Source: Caldimonas sp. (GTDB taxonomy: Bacteria; Pseudomonadota; Gammaproteobacteria; Burkholderiales; Burkholderiaceae_C). From it: 9,260 bases of DNA. Made by a program: the position numbers and the translations under genes. The notes below the pieces were generated by a model, which was not told the origin of the DNA, made no database searches, and was given only the letters and a program-made list of their open reading frames with translations. Location of the stretch: positions 1 to 9,260 of the forward strand of contig JASLGD010000056.1 in assembly GCA_030150305.1 (NCBI GenBank). The letters run 5' to 3'. Positions 1-7,140 of this stretch are shown one piece after another (positions within the stretch are counted from its first letter, which is position 1; the number at the start of each line of letters is the position of its first letter).

Positions 1-1
1 G

Positions 2-655
2 AAGCTGCGCGAATCGAAGAGCCTGATCCCGGTCGTGCTGCTGATCGTCGCGGTGCTCGGCTCGATCTACACGGGCATCGCGACGGCCACCGAGGCGGCC
101 GCGCTCGGCGTGCTCGGCTCGCTCGTCATCTCGATCGCGCAGGGATCGATGAGCTGGAGCACGTTCAGGGAGTCCCTGCTCGGCGGCACGCGCCTCTATT
201 GCATGATCGCGCTCATCCTCGCCGGCGCGGCGTTCCTGACGCTCAGCATGGGCTACATCGGATTGCCCCGCCACCTCGCCGAGTGGATCGCGACGCTCGG
301 CCTCTCGAAGTTCGGCCTGATCGTCGCCCTCACGATCTTCTACGCGATCCTCGGCTGCTTCCTCGACGGCATCTCGATGGTCGTGCTGACGATGGGCGTG
401 ATCATGCCGACGGTGCAGAAGGCGGGGATCGACCCGCTCTGGTTCGGCATCTTCGTCGTCATCGTCGTCGAGATGGCGCAGGTGACGCCGCCGGTCGGCT
501 TCAACCTCTTCGTGCTGCAGGGCATGACGCGGCGCGAGATCGGGACGATCGCGCGCGCCGCGTTTCCGTTCTTCCTGCTGATGGTGCTGATGGTCGTGCT
601 GCTGTATGCGTTCCCGCAGCTCGTCAGCTTCCTGCCGCAGCAGATGCAGCGATAG
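2..655 (+). CDS. dctM: TRAP transporter large permease subunit, DctM family (C-terminal part, 5' end outside window)
   Basis: This is the membrane channel subunit of a tripartite ATP-independent periplasmic transporter, which imports carboxylates or similar organic acids using an ion gradient and an extracytoplasmic binding protein. The frame is open from base 2 to the TAG at 653-655 (217 residues visible). Family members are about 425 residues, so roughly the N-terminal half is missing. Family hallmarks visible are GIATATEAAA near visible residue 25, and EMAQVTPPVGFNLFVLQGM near residue 155, the conserved PPxGxNLFV region of DctM proteins. Several hydrophobic helices are present, and the last one (FFLLMVLMVVLLYAF) ends shortly before the C-terminus. 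The first Met in the window lies at base 35 but is internal, since homologous sequence continues upstream of it. The small permease and binding-protein genes are presumably to the left. The substrate cannot be told from this fragment. The gene converges on coxG with four bases between the stop codons. Confidence 0.93.
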   Translation, partial: KLRESKSLIPVVLLIVAVLGSIYTGIATATEAAALGVLGSLVISIAQGSMSWSTFRESLLGGTRLYCMIALILAGAAFLTLSMGYIGLPRHLAEWIATLGLSKFGLIVALTIFYAILGCFLDGISMVVLTMGVIMPTVQKAGIDPLWFGIFVVIVVEMAQVTPPVGFNLFVLQGMTRREIGTIARAAFPFFLLMVLMVVLLYAFPQLVSFLPQQMQR

Positions 656-659
656 AACG

Positions 660-1241
660 TCAGCGCCAGGCGATGAGCGCGATCGTCGCGATGACGACGA
701 TCGCGGCGAGCACCCAGCCGAGCGTCCCCGCCGGCTCGCGCACACGTGGCGGCTTCGCCGCGGCCACCGGCTCGGCCGCCGGACGGGCCGGCGCGTAACG
801 AACGGCGAGCTGCTGCTCGAAGGCGCGAAAGAAGTCGTCGGTGATCTTGGCCGCCGCAGCGTCGATCAGGCGCGAGCCGATCTGCGCCATCTTGCCGCCG
901 ACCGTCGCGCGCGCCTGGTAGGCAAGCCGCGTCGTGATCGGATCGATCGCGGCGAGCGAGACGTCTGCCGAGCCCTTGCCGAACCCGGCGACGCCGCCCT
1001 GGCCGTCGAAGTTGATCGTGTAGCTCGTCGGCGCCTGCACGTTGGTGAGCTTGAGGTTGCCCTTGAAGCGCGCGCTCACCGGCCCGATCCGCATCGCGAC
1101 GACGGCGACGAACGCGTCGTCGCCGACGCGCTCGAGCGATTCGCAGCCGGCGACGCACGCCTTCAGCGTCTCCGGGTCGTTGAGCGCCGCCCACGTCTCG
1201 GGCACCGATGCGGAAATCGTTCGTTCGCCGTTCAGCTCCAT
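660..1241 (-). CDS. coxG: CoxG-like SRPBCC/START-fold protein with C-terminal membrane anchor
   Basis: A 193-residue protein of the CO dehydrogenase subunit G family. Residues 1-145 are the SRPBCC (START-like) domain: it opens with MELNGERTISA and VPETWAALNDPETLKACVAG, and has the typical VGGKMAQIGSRLIDAAA stretch at 114-130. A proline/alanine-rich linker (150-172) follows, then one hydrophobic helix (about 173-192, GWVLAAIVVIATIALIAW), so the protein is probably tail-anchored with the domain in the cytoplasm. In Oligotropha carboxidovorans CoxG is reported to recruit the CO dehydrogenase to the membrane, and the same docking role is inferred here. The ATG at 1239-1241 has a good AGGAGA ribosome site (1251-1256) that overlaps the coxE stop. 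It is the last gene of the operon, and its stop lies four bases from that of the convergent transporter gene. The family call is firm. The role is inference. Confidence 0.9.
   Translation of the reverse strand: MELNGERTISASVPETWAALNDPETLKACVAGCESLERVGDDAFVAVVAMRIGPVSARFKGNLKLTNVQAPTSYTINFDGQGGVAGFGKGSADVSLAAIDPITTRLAYQARATVGGKMAQIGSRLIDAAAAKITDDFFRAFEQQLAVRYAPARPAAEPVAAAKPPRVREPAGTLGWVLAAIVVIATIALIAWR
678..705. repeat. Perfect 11-base inverted repeat with 6-base loop inside the 3' end of coxG
   Basis: CGCGATCGTCG (678-688) is followed by its exact reverse complement (695-705) with the loop CGATGA between. It lies within the codons for the CoxG membrane helix, 23 bases from the convergent stop codons. 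There is no T-run on either side, so it is not a classical intrinsic terminator. Codon-driven repetition of GATCG/GACG triplets in GC-rich DNA makes chance stems like this fairly common. Confidence 0.5.
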
Positions 1242-1250
1242 GCTCGCGAT

Positions 1251-1256
1251 TCTCCT
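1251..1256 (-). promoter_or_regulatory. Ribosome binding site of coxG overlapping the coxE stop codon
   Basis: On the minus strand AGGAGA begins inside the TAG stop of coxE (1255-1257) and lies 9 bases before the coxG ATG. Ribosomes ending coxE would be at the coxG initiation site, which indicates translational coupling. Confidence 0.75.
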
Positions 1257-2415
1257 ATCGACGCGGCGGCTGCGCTTCGCGAAGCACGGTCGCGAGATCG
1301 GCGAGGCTCGCCAGGTTGTGGACCGGAAGGAAGCGATCGACGAACGGCAGCAGCGCGCGCACGCCGCCGGCGCGCGGCTCGAACTTGTCGAAGCGCAGCA
1401 GCGGGTTCAGCCAGACGATCTGGCGCGCGAACAGACGCAGCTGCGCCGCCGCCCGCGTCAGCTCGCCGTGCTCGTCGCGGTCGAGCCCGTCGGTGACGAG
1501 GAGGAGCGCGGCGTTGGCGCCGAGCAGCCTTCTCGCCCAGTGCCGGTTGAAGTCGTCGAGGCACGACGCGATCCGCGTCCCGCCCTTCCAGTCCTGCACC
1601 TGCACGCTCGCCAGCTCGAGCGCCAGATCCGGGTCGCGATGCCGCAGCGCACGCGTGATGTTGGTCAGGCGCGTTCCGAAGGTGAGCGTGTGGACCTTGA
1701 GATAGCGCCGTGTCAGGCCGTGCACGTAGTGCAGCATCAGCCGCGCGTAGCGGTCCATCGATCCGGAGACGTCGAGCAGGACGACGATCGTCGGCAATTC
1801 GCTGCGCGGCCGGCTGAAGCGCGGCACCAGCGTCTCGGGCTGGCGCGCCATCGCGAGCATCGTCGCGCGCAGGTCGACGACGCCGCGCGCGCTCGCTTCG
1901 TGGCGGCGCCGCCGCACCGGCGCGAACGGCAGCGGCACCTCCTCGGCGAGCTTCTGCGCGAGCTCGAACTCGGCTGCCGTCATCGACTCGAAGTCGGCGC
2001 GCTGCAGGCGTTCGCGGTCGGAGAAGGTGAACGCGGTCTCGAACTCGACCGTGTCGTCGGGCCCCTCGCGGCGGCCGCCTTCGGCCTTCGGCGGCGGCGC
2101 GGCGAGCGCGTCGGCGAGCCGCTGCGAGTGGCGCCTGGTCATCTCGCGGCGCCCGCTGATCGTCGGCAGCAGCTCGGCCATCATCCGCTCGAGCAGCTTG
2201 GGGTCGCGCCAGAACGCCGCGAACGCGTCGTCGAAGAGCGCTTGCTGCTCGTGGCGGTCGAGCATCACCGCCGAGAGCGCGGCGTGGACGTCGTCGCGGC
2301 GAGCGACGCCGACCGCCTCGATCGCCTCGAGCGCCGCCAGCACGCGGTCCGGGCCGACCGGCATGCCGGCCTGGCGCAGCACGCGCGCGAAGTGGACGAC
2401 GTTGTCAGCGAACAT
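1255..2415 (-). CDS. coxE: CoxE-like VWA (von Willebrand factor A) domain protein, molybdenum hydroxylase maturation
   Basis: A 386-residue protein of the CoxE family. Residues 1-200 are the helical N-terminal part with a charged, variable linker around 100-125. The VWA domain follows with a complete metal-ion site: DVSGS at 215-219, T280 in KGGTRI, and D309 in LLVTDGLDRD. The C-terminal part has the family stretch IVWLNPLLR (333-341) and then PFVDRFLPVHNLASL (357-371). CoxE proteins act with the MoxR ATPase CoxD. In O. carboxidovorans the pair helps build the sulfur- and copper-containing active site of apo-CO dehydrogenase. A chaperone-type role on CoxL is inferred here. The ATG at 2413-2415 lies inside the 3' end of coxD (11-base overlap) and has no clear ribosome site of its own, so translation probably depends on coxD. 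The length is normal for the family and nothing is broken. Confidence 0.91.
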   Translation of the reverse strand: MFADNVVHFARVLRQAGMPVGPDRVLAALEAIEAVGVARRDDVHAALSAVMLDRHEQQALFDDAFAAFWRDPKLLERMMAELLPTISGRREMTRRHSQRLADALAAPPPKAEGGRREGPDDTVEFETAFTFSDRERLQRADFESMTAAEFELAQKLAEEVPLPFAPVRRRRHEASARGVVDLRATMLAMARQPETLVPRFSRPRSELPTIVVLLDVSGSMDRYARLMLHYVHGLTRRYLKVHTLTFGTRLTNITRALRHRDPDLALELASVQVQDWKGGTRIASCLDDFNRHWARRLLGANAALLLVTDGLDRDEHGELTRAAAQLRLFARQIVWLNPLLRFDKFEPRAGGVRALLPFVDRFLPVHNLASLADLATVLREAQPPRR

Positions 2416-3373
2416 CGGCGCGCGCGGCGACGGCGCCCTCGCCGTGCGCCGCGGCCTGCACCTCGGCGAGCAGCCGCGCCATGTCGCCGCCCTGCAGCTT
2501 GGCGATGTCGTCGCGGTGCTTGAGGAGGACGCCGAGCGTGTCGCGCACGTTCTCGGGAGCGAGACTGATCGTGTTGAGCGCGACGAGCGCGTTGGTCCAG
2601 TCGATCGTCTCGGCGATTCCCGGCGCCTTGAAGAGATCGAGCGCGCGCATCCGCTGCACGAAGGCGACGATCTGCGCCGTCAGCCGCTCGTCGGCACCCG
2701 GCGCGCGGATGCGGACGATCTCGATCTCGCGCGCCGCTTCCGGATAGTCGACCCAGTGGTAGAGACAGCGGCGCTTCAGCGCGTCGTGGATCTCGCGCGT
2801 GCGGTTGCTCGTGATGACGACGATCGGCGCCGCGCCGGGCGCCGCCTTCACCGTGCCGAGCTCGGGGATCGTCAGCTGGTTCTCGGCGAGGACCTCGAGC
2901 AGGAACGCGTCGAACGGCTCGTCGGCGCGGTCGAGCTCGTCGATCAGCAGCACCGGCGAGCGCTCCTGCGTCAGCGCCGACAGCAGCGGCCGCTCGATCA
3001 GCATCTCGCGCGAGTACAGGCTCGAGACGAGCCGCTCGCGCGCATCGGCGTCGCCGAGCTGGTGCGCCGCCTCGGCGAGGCGGATCTCCATCATCTGGCG
3101 CGCGACGTTCCACTCGTACGACGTCTGCGCGACGTCGAGCCCCTCGTAGCACTGGACGCGCAGCAGCCGCGTGTCGAGCGAGCGCGCGAGCGCCTTGGCG
3201 AGCTCGGTCTTGCCGACCCCCGGCTCGCCCTCGACGAAGAGCGGGCGCTTGAGCGAGAGCGCGAGCAGGACGACGGTCGCCAGCCTGCGGTCGGCGACGT
3301 AGTGCTCGCCCGCGAGGGCGTGGACGACGTCGTCGACGGAGCCGGGGACGGGGGGCGGTGCGGCGGAGAGCAT
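2405..3373 (-). CDS. coxD: CoxD-like MoxR-family AAA+ ATPase
   Basis: A 322-residue cytoplasmic ATPase of the MoxR branch of AAA+ proteins. Seen in the sequence are Walker A GEPGVGKT (49-56), Walker B VLLIDELD (141-148) followed by RADEPFDAFLLEVL, sensor 1 VVITSNRTRE (185-194, Asn190), and an arginine-rich ALKRRCLYHW (198-207) typical of the arginine-finger region of MoxR proteins. MoxR ATPases work with VWA proteins to remodel or metallate target enzymes. In the CO dehydrogenase system CoxD is the ATPase partner of CoxE. The ATG at 3371-3373 is preceded by only a weak GCGAG-type ribosome site, and the gene is set apart from coxM by a 93-base gap that holds a palindromic repeat. It overlaps coxE by 11 bases. 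The length and motifs are complete and it is likely active. Confidence 0.93.
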   Translation of the reverse strand: MLSAAPPPVPGSVDDVVHALAGEHYVADRRLATVVLLALSLKRPLFVEGEPGVGKTELAKALARSLDTRLLRVQCYEGLDVAQTSYEWNVARQMMEIRLAEAAHQLGDADARERLVSSLYSREMLIERPLLSALTQERSPVLLIDELDRADEPFDAFLLEVLAENQLTIPELGTVKAAPGAAPIVVITSNRTREIHDALKRRCLYHWVDYPEAAREIEIVRIRAPGADERLTAQIVAFVQRMRALDLFKAPGIAETIDWTNALVALNTISLAPENVRDTLGVLLKHRDDIAKLQGGDMARLLAEVQAAAHGEGAVAARADVR

Positions 3374-3394
3374 CGGCGCATTCTCGCCGCAGCC

Positions 3395-3456
3395 GTCATC
3401 CTGAACGAAGTGAAGGAATCTCTGCGGTCGAGATCCTTCGCTCCGCTCAGGATGAC
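3395..3456. repeat. 62-base imperfect palindrome (dispersed-repeat type) between coxM and coxD
   Basis: The left arm is 3395-3421 and begins GTCATCCTGAACGAAG. The right arm is 3431-3456 and ends CGCTCAGGATGAC. They are reverse complements except for three positions and one bulged base, with a 9-base loop. On the operon-sense RNA two of the three differences become G-U wobbles and one is C-A. On the other strand two are A-C mismatches, so the hairpin is stronger in the cox transcript. The arm core (GTCATCCTGAGCGAAGCGAAGGATC-like) resembles a palindrome that I recall as scattered in many copies through intergenic regions of diverse environmental bacteria. Only one copy is in this window. It fills most of the only long gap inside the operon, and there is no T-run after it, so an mRNA processing or stabilising role is more likely than full termination. 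Confidence 0.85.
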
Positions 3457-3466
3457 AAGAAGCTGC

Positions 3467-4264
3467 TCAGCGCGCCAGCGCGGCGGCGACCGCGCGCGCC
3501 GCGATCACGCTGATCATGGCGGCGCGGTACTCGGCAGAGCCGTGCAGGTCGCCGTTGATGTCGGTCGTCGGCATCTTCACGACCTTCGCGGCGTCGGGCG
3601 TGAAGCTCTTGGCGAGCGCGTTCTCGATCTCGGTCGCCCGAAACGCGTGGCTCTTCGCGCCGGTGACGCCGACGCGAACGCCGCTCGCGGTCTGCGCGAC
3701 GCAGACGCCGATCAGCGCGAAGCGCGACGCCGGCTGCTTGAACTTGACGTACGCCGCCTTCTGCACCGAAGGAAACGTCACCGCGGTGATCAGCTCGCCC
3801 GGCTGCAGCGCCGTCTCCCACAGGCCGGTGAAGAAGTCGTCGGCGGCGATCGTGCGGCGGTCGGTCTGGATCGTCGCGTTGAACGCGAGCACGCCGGCCG
3901 GATAGCACGCGGCGGGATCGGCGTTGGCGATCGAGCCGCCGATCGTTCCCATGTTCCTCACCATCGGATCGCCGATGCCGCCGGCGAGCTCGGCGATCGC
4001 CGGCGCGATGCGCTTGACGTCGGCGCTGCGCGTGACGCTCGCGTGCGTCGCCATGGCGCCGATCACGACGCCGTTGCCCTCGGCGCGGATCTGCTTGAGC
4101 TCGGCGATGCCGCCGAGGTCGACGAGGCGGTCGGACTGCGAAAGGCGCAGCCGCATCGCCTGGACGAGGCTCTGCCCGCCGGCGAGGTAGCGGACGCCGG
4201 CGCCGGTCGCCGCGCTCTTGGCGGCGTCCTTGGTGCCCGGCCGCTGGTACTCGAATGCATACAT
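3467..4264 (-). CDS. coxM: Molybdenum hydroxylase FAD-binding subunit (CoxM family)
   Basis: A 265-residue medium subunit that binds FAD and passes electrons from the iron-sulfur subunit to the final acceptor. It has the two FAD signatures of the vanillyl-alcohol-oxidase/CoxM fold: AGGQSL at 28-33 (followed by MRLRLS) and TIGGS at 107-111, continued by IANADPAA. RNMG just before TIGGS is also typical. A C-terminal CO dehydrogenase flavoprotein domain follows from about residue 170, with GVCVAQ and the GVTGAKSHAFRA stretch. The length is slightly short but within the usual 265-290. The ATG at 4262-4264 follows a GAGGAG ribosome site (4273-4278) with an 8-base spacer, and only 16 bases separate it from the coxL stop. 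It is the third gene of the S-L-M order typical of form II clusters. Confidence 0.94.
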   Translation of the reverse strand: MYAFEYQRPGTKDAAKSAATGAGVRYLAGGQSLVQAMRLRLSQSDRLVDLGGIAELKQIRAEGNGVVIGAMATHASVTRSADVKRIAPAIAELAGGIGDPMVRNMGTIGGSIANADPAACYPAGVLAFNATIQTDRRTIAADDFFTGLWETALQPGELITAVTFPSVQKAAYVKFKQPASRFALIGVCVAQTASGVRVGVTGAKSHAFRATEIENALAKSFTPDAAKVVKMPTTDINGDLHGSAEYRAAMISVIAARAVAAALAR

Positions 4265-4272
4265 GTCGGTTG

Positions 4273-4278
4273 CTCCTC
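4273..4278 (-). promoter_or_regulatory. Ribosome binding site of coxM
   Basis: GAGGAG on the minus strand lies 8 bases before the coxM ATG and just after the coxL stop (4281-4283). It supports the chosen start and close coupling of the two genes. Confidence 0.7.
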
Positions 4279-4280
4279 GT

Positions 4281-6650
4281 TCAGGCGGCGGACTTGCCGT
4301 TGGCGGCGCGCCAGATGCGCTCGGTCGTCGCCGGCATCGCGATGTCGACGACGCCGAGCGCGTCGGTCAGCGCGTTGATGTAGGCCGGCGGCGAGCCGAT
4401 CGCGCCCGCCTCGCCGCACCCTTTGACGCCGAGCGGGTTGTGGGTGCACGGCGTGTTCGTCGTCGCGACCTTGAAGCTCGGGATGTCGACCGCGCGGGGC
4501 ATCGCGTAGTCCATGTACGAGCCGGTGACGAGCTGGCCCGAATCGTCGTACCTGCAGCCTTCCATCATCGCCTGGCCGAGGCCCTGCGCGATGCCGCCGT
4601 GGACCTGGCCCTCGACGATCATCGGGTTGACGACGTTGCCGAAGTCGTCGACGGCGACGAACTGCTCGATCTTCGTCTTGCCGGTCTCGGGGTCGACCTC
4701 GACCTCGCACACGTACGAGCCGGCGGGATAGGTGAAGTTGCTCGGGTCGTAGAACGCGTTCTCGTTCAGCCCCGGCTCGAGCTTGTCGAGCGGGAAGTTG
4801 TGCGGCACGTACGCGGTCAGCGCGACGTTGCCCCACGCGATCTTCTTGTCGGTGCCGGCGACCTTGAACTCGCCGCCCTCGAACTCGATGTCGCTGTCCG
4901 ATGCCTCGAGCAGGTGCGCCGCGATCTTCTTGCCCTTGGCGATCACCTTGTCGACCGCCTTGACGATCGCCGTGCCGCCGACCGCGAGCGAGCGGCTGCC
5001 GTACGTGCCCATGCCGAACGGGATGCGGCCGGTGTCGCCGTGGACGATCTCGACGTTGTCGACCGGAATGCCGAGCCGGCCGGCGACGACCTGCGCGAAC
5101 GTCGTCTCGTGGCCCTGGCCGTGGCTGTGCGAGCCGGTGAAGATCGTCACCGTTCCGGTCGGGTGGACGCGCACCTCGCCGGCTTCGAACAATCCGGCGC
5201 GCGCGCCGAGCGCGCCGGCGATGTTCGACGGCGCGATGCCGCACGCCTCGATGTAGCACGCGTAGCCGAGACCGCGCTTCTTGCCCCGGCTCTCCGACTC
5301 CTTCCGCCGCGCCGGGAAGCCGGCGACGTCGGCGAGATCCTTCGCCTTGTCGAGGTGCGCCGCGTAGCCGCCGACGTCGTAGGTGAGACCGACCGGCGTC
5401 GAGTAGGGGAACTCGGTGATGAAGTTGCGCCGGCGGATCTCGGCCGGATCCATCTTCATCTCGCGCGCCGCCTGCTCGACGATCCGCTCGACGACGTACG
5501 TCGCCTCCGGGCGGCCGGCGCCGCGGTACGCGTCGACCGGCGCCGTGTTCGTGAACACCGCCTTCACCTCGGCGTAAATCGCCGGCGTCTTGTACTGGCC
5601 GGCGAGCAGCGTCGCGTAGAGGATCGTCGGCACCGCGGTCGCGAACGTCGACAGGTACGCGCCCATGTTGGCGACCGTCTTCACGCGCAAGGCGAGGAAG
5701 TTGCCGTCCCTGTCCATCGCGAGCTCGGCGGTCGTGACGTGGTCGCGGCCGTGCGCATCGGTGAGGAACGATTCGCTCCGCTCGGCCGTCCACTTGATCG
5801 GCCGGCCGACGCGCTTCGCGGCCCAGACGAGCGCGACGTCCTCGGGGTAGAGGAAGATCTTCGAGCCGAAGCCGCCGCCGACGTCGGGCGCGATGACGCG
5901 CACCTTCGACTCGGGCAGGCCGAGCACGAACGCGCACATCAGCAGCCGCTCGACGTGCGGGTTCTGGTTGGCGACGTAGAGCGTGTAGCTCTCGTCGCTC
6001 CGGTTGTAGCTCGCGTTGACGGCGCGCGGCTCGATCGCGTTCGGCACCCGCCGGTTGTTGACGAACGAGAGCTTGGTGACGTGCGCGGCGCGAGCGAACG
6101 CCGCGTCGACCGCCGCCTTGTCGCCGTGGCCCCAGTCGTAGCAGGTGTTGTTGGCGACGTCGTCGTGGACGCTCGTGGTGGCGCGGTCGGCGCTGGCGAC
6201 GTCGATCACCGCCGGCAGCTCCTCGTAGTCGACGACGACGAGCTCGGCGGCGTCCTTGGCCTGCAGCAGCGTCTCGGCGACGACGAGCGCGACCTGGTCG
6301 CCGACGTGGCGCACCTTGCCCTGCGCGAGCACCGGGTGCGGCGGTTCCTTCATCGGCGAGCCGTCCTTGCTGTGGATCAGCCAGCCGCACGGCAGCCCAC
6401 CCACCTTCGCCTCGGCGAGGTCGGCGCCGGTGACGATCTCGACGACTCCGGGCGCCTTCTTCGCCGCTGCGGTGTCGATCGAGCGGATCTTCGCGTGCGC
6501 GTGGGGGCTGCGCACGAAGACGCCGTACGTCTGGTTCTGCAGGACGACGTCGTCGGTGTAGCTGCCGCTGCCGGTGATGAACCGCTTGTCCTCGCGACGG
6601 CGGATGCTCTGGCCGATCGGACCCGACGGCACTTCGTTCATGTTTCCCAT
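4281..6650 (-). CDS. coxL: Molybdopterin-binding large subunit, form II CO dehydrogenase-like (CoxL family)
   Basis: A 789-residue catalytic subunit of the xanthine dehydrogenase/CO dehydrogenase family, which carries the Mo-pterin cytosine dinucleotide cofactor and oxidises its substrate with water-derived oxygen. It starts with the usual PIGQSIRRREDKRFITGSGSY (residues 11-31). Other landmarks are GGGFGSK (258-264), AYRGAGR (374-380), HSHGQGHET (508-516), GDTGRIPFGMGTYGSRS (538-554), and the catalytic glutamate E747 in KGCGEAGAIGSPPA. AYRGAGR is the form II signature: the position of the copper-binding cysteine in form I (AYxCSFR) is Gly377 here. Form I enzymes are the proven CO oxidisers. 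Form II enzymes are of uncertain or different substrate, for example other aldehydes or N-heterocycles. The ATG at 6648-6650 has a GAGGAG site overlapping the coxS stop. The family call is very sure and the substrate is not known. Confidence 0.96.
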   Translation of the reverse strand: MGNMNEVPSGPIGQSIRRREDKRFITGSGSYTDDVVLQNQTYGVFVRSPHAHAKIRSIDTAAAKKAPGVVEIVTGADLAEAKVGGLPCGWLIHSKDGSPMKEPPHPVLAQGKVRHVGDQVALVVAETLLQAKDAAELVVVDYEELPAVIDVASADRATTSVHDDVANNTCYDWGHGDKAAVDAAFARAAHVTKLSFVNNRRVPNAIEPRAVNASYNRSDESYTLYVANQNPHVERLLMCAFVLGLPESKVRVIAPDVGGGFGSKIFLYPEDVALVWAAKRVGRPIKWTAERSESFLTDAHGRDHVTTAELAMDRDGNFLALRVKTVANMGAYLSTFATAVPTILYATLLAGQYKTPAIYAEVKAVFTNTAPVDAYRGAGRPEATYVVERIVEQAAREMKMDPAEIRRRNFITEFPYSTPVGLTYDVGGYAAHLDKAKDLADVAGFPARRKESESRGKKRGLGYACYIEACGIAPSNIAGALGARAGLFEAGEVRVHPTGTVTIFTGSHSHGQGHETTFAQVVAGRLGIPVDNVEIVHGDTGRIPFGMGTYGSRSLAVGGTAIVKAVDKVIAKGKKIAAHLLEASDSDIEFEGGEFKVAGTDKKIAWGNVALTAYVPHNFPLDKLEPGLNENAFYDPSNFTYPAGSYVCEVEVDPETGKTKIEQFVAVDDFGNVVNPMIVEGQVHGGIAQGLGQAMMEGCRYDDSGQLVTGSYMDYAMPRAVDIPSFKVATTNTPCTHNPLGVKGCGEAGAIGSPPAYINALTDALGVVDIAMPATTERIWRAANGKSAA

Positions 6651-6656
6651 GGCTCG

Positions 6657-6660
6657 CTCC

Positions 6661-6662
<2 letters not shown>
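6657..6662 (-). promoter_or_regulatory. Ribosome binding site of coxL overlapping the coxS stop codon
   Basis: On the minus strand TGAGGAG combines the coxS stop (TGA, 6661-6663) with a GAGGAG ribosome site placed 6 bases before the coxL ATG. It fixes the coxL start and implies coupled translation of the two subunits. Confidence 0.8.

Positions 6663-7140
<478 letters not shown>

Noticed and set aside
1042..2523. 493-codon plus-strand open frame antisense to coxG and coxE
   Set aside because: It is a shadow of CoxE and CoxG coding sequence. There is no ribosome site and no protein family features.
3395..3456. Palindrome between coxM and coxD read as a rho-independent terminator
   Set aside because: No T-run follows either arm, and the downstream genes coxD, coxE and coxG belong to the same functional unit. 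A repeat or processing element fits better.
2027..4378. 783-codon plus-strand open frame across coxE, coxD and coxM
   Set aside because: It spans three recognisable minus-strand genes and the intergenic palindrome, has no family motif, and shows the same Arg/Asp/Leu-rich shadow composition.
4063..6390. 775-codon minus-strand frame overlapping coxL and coxM in another phase
   Set aside because: The product is highly arginine-rich and lacks any domain, while the CoxL phase has intact Mo-pterin motifs. It is a shadow frame.
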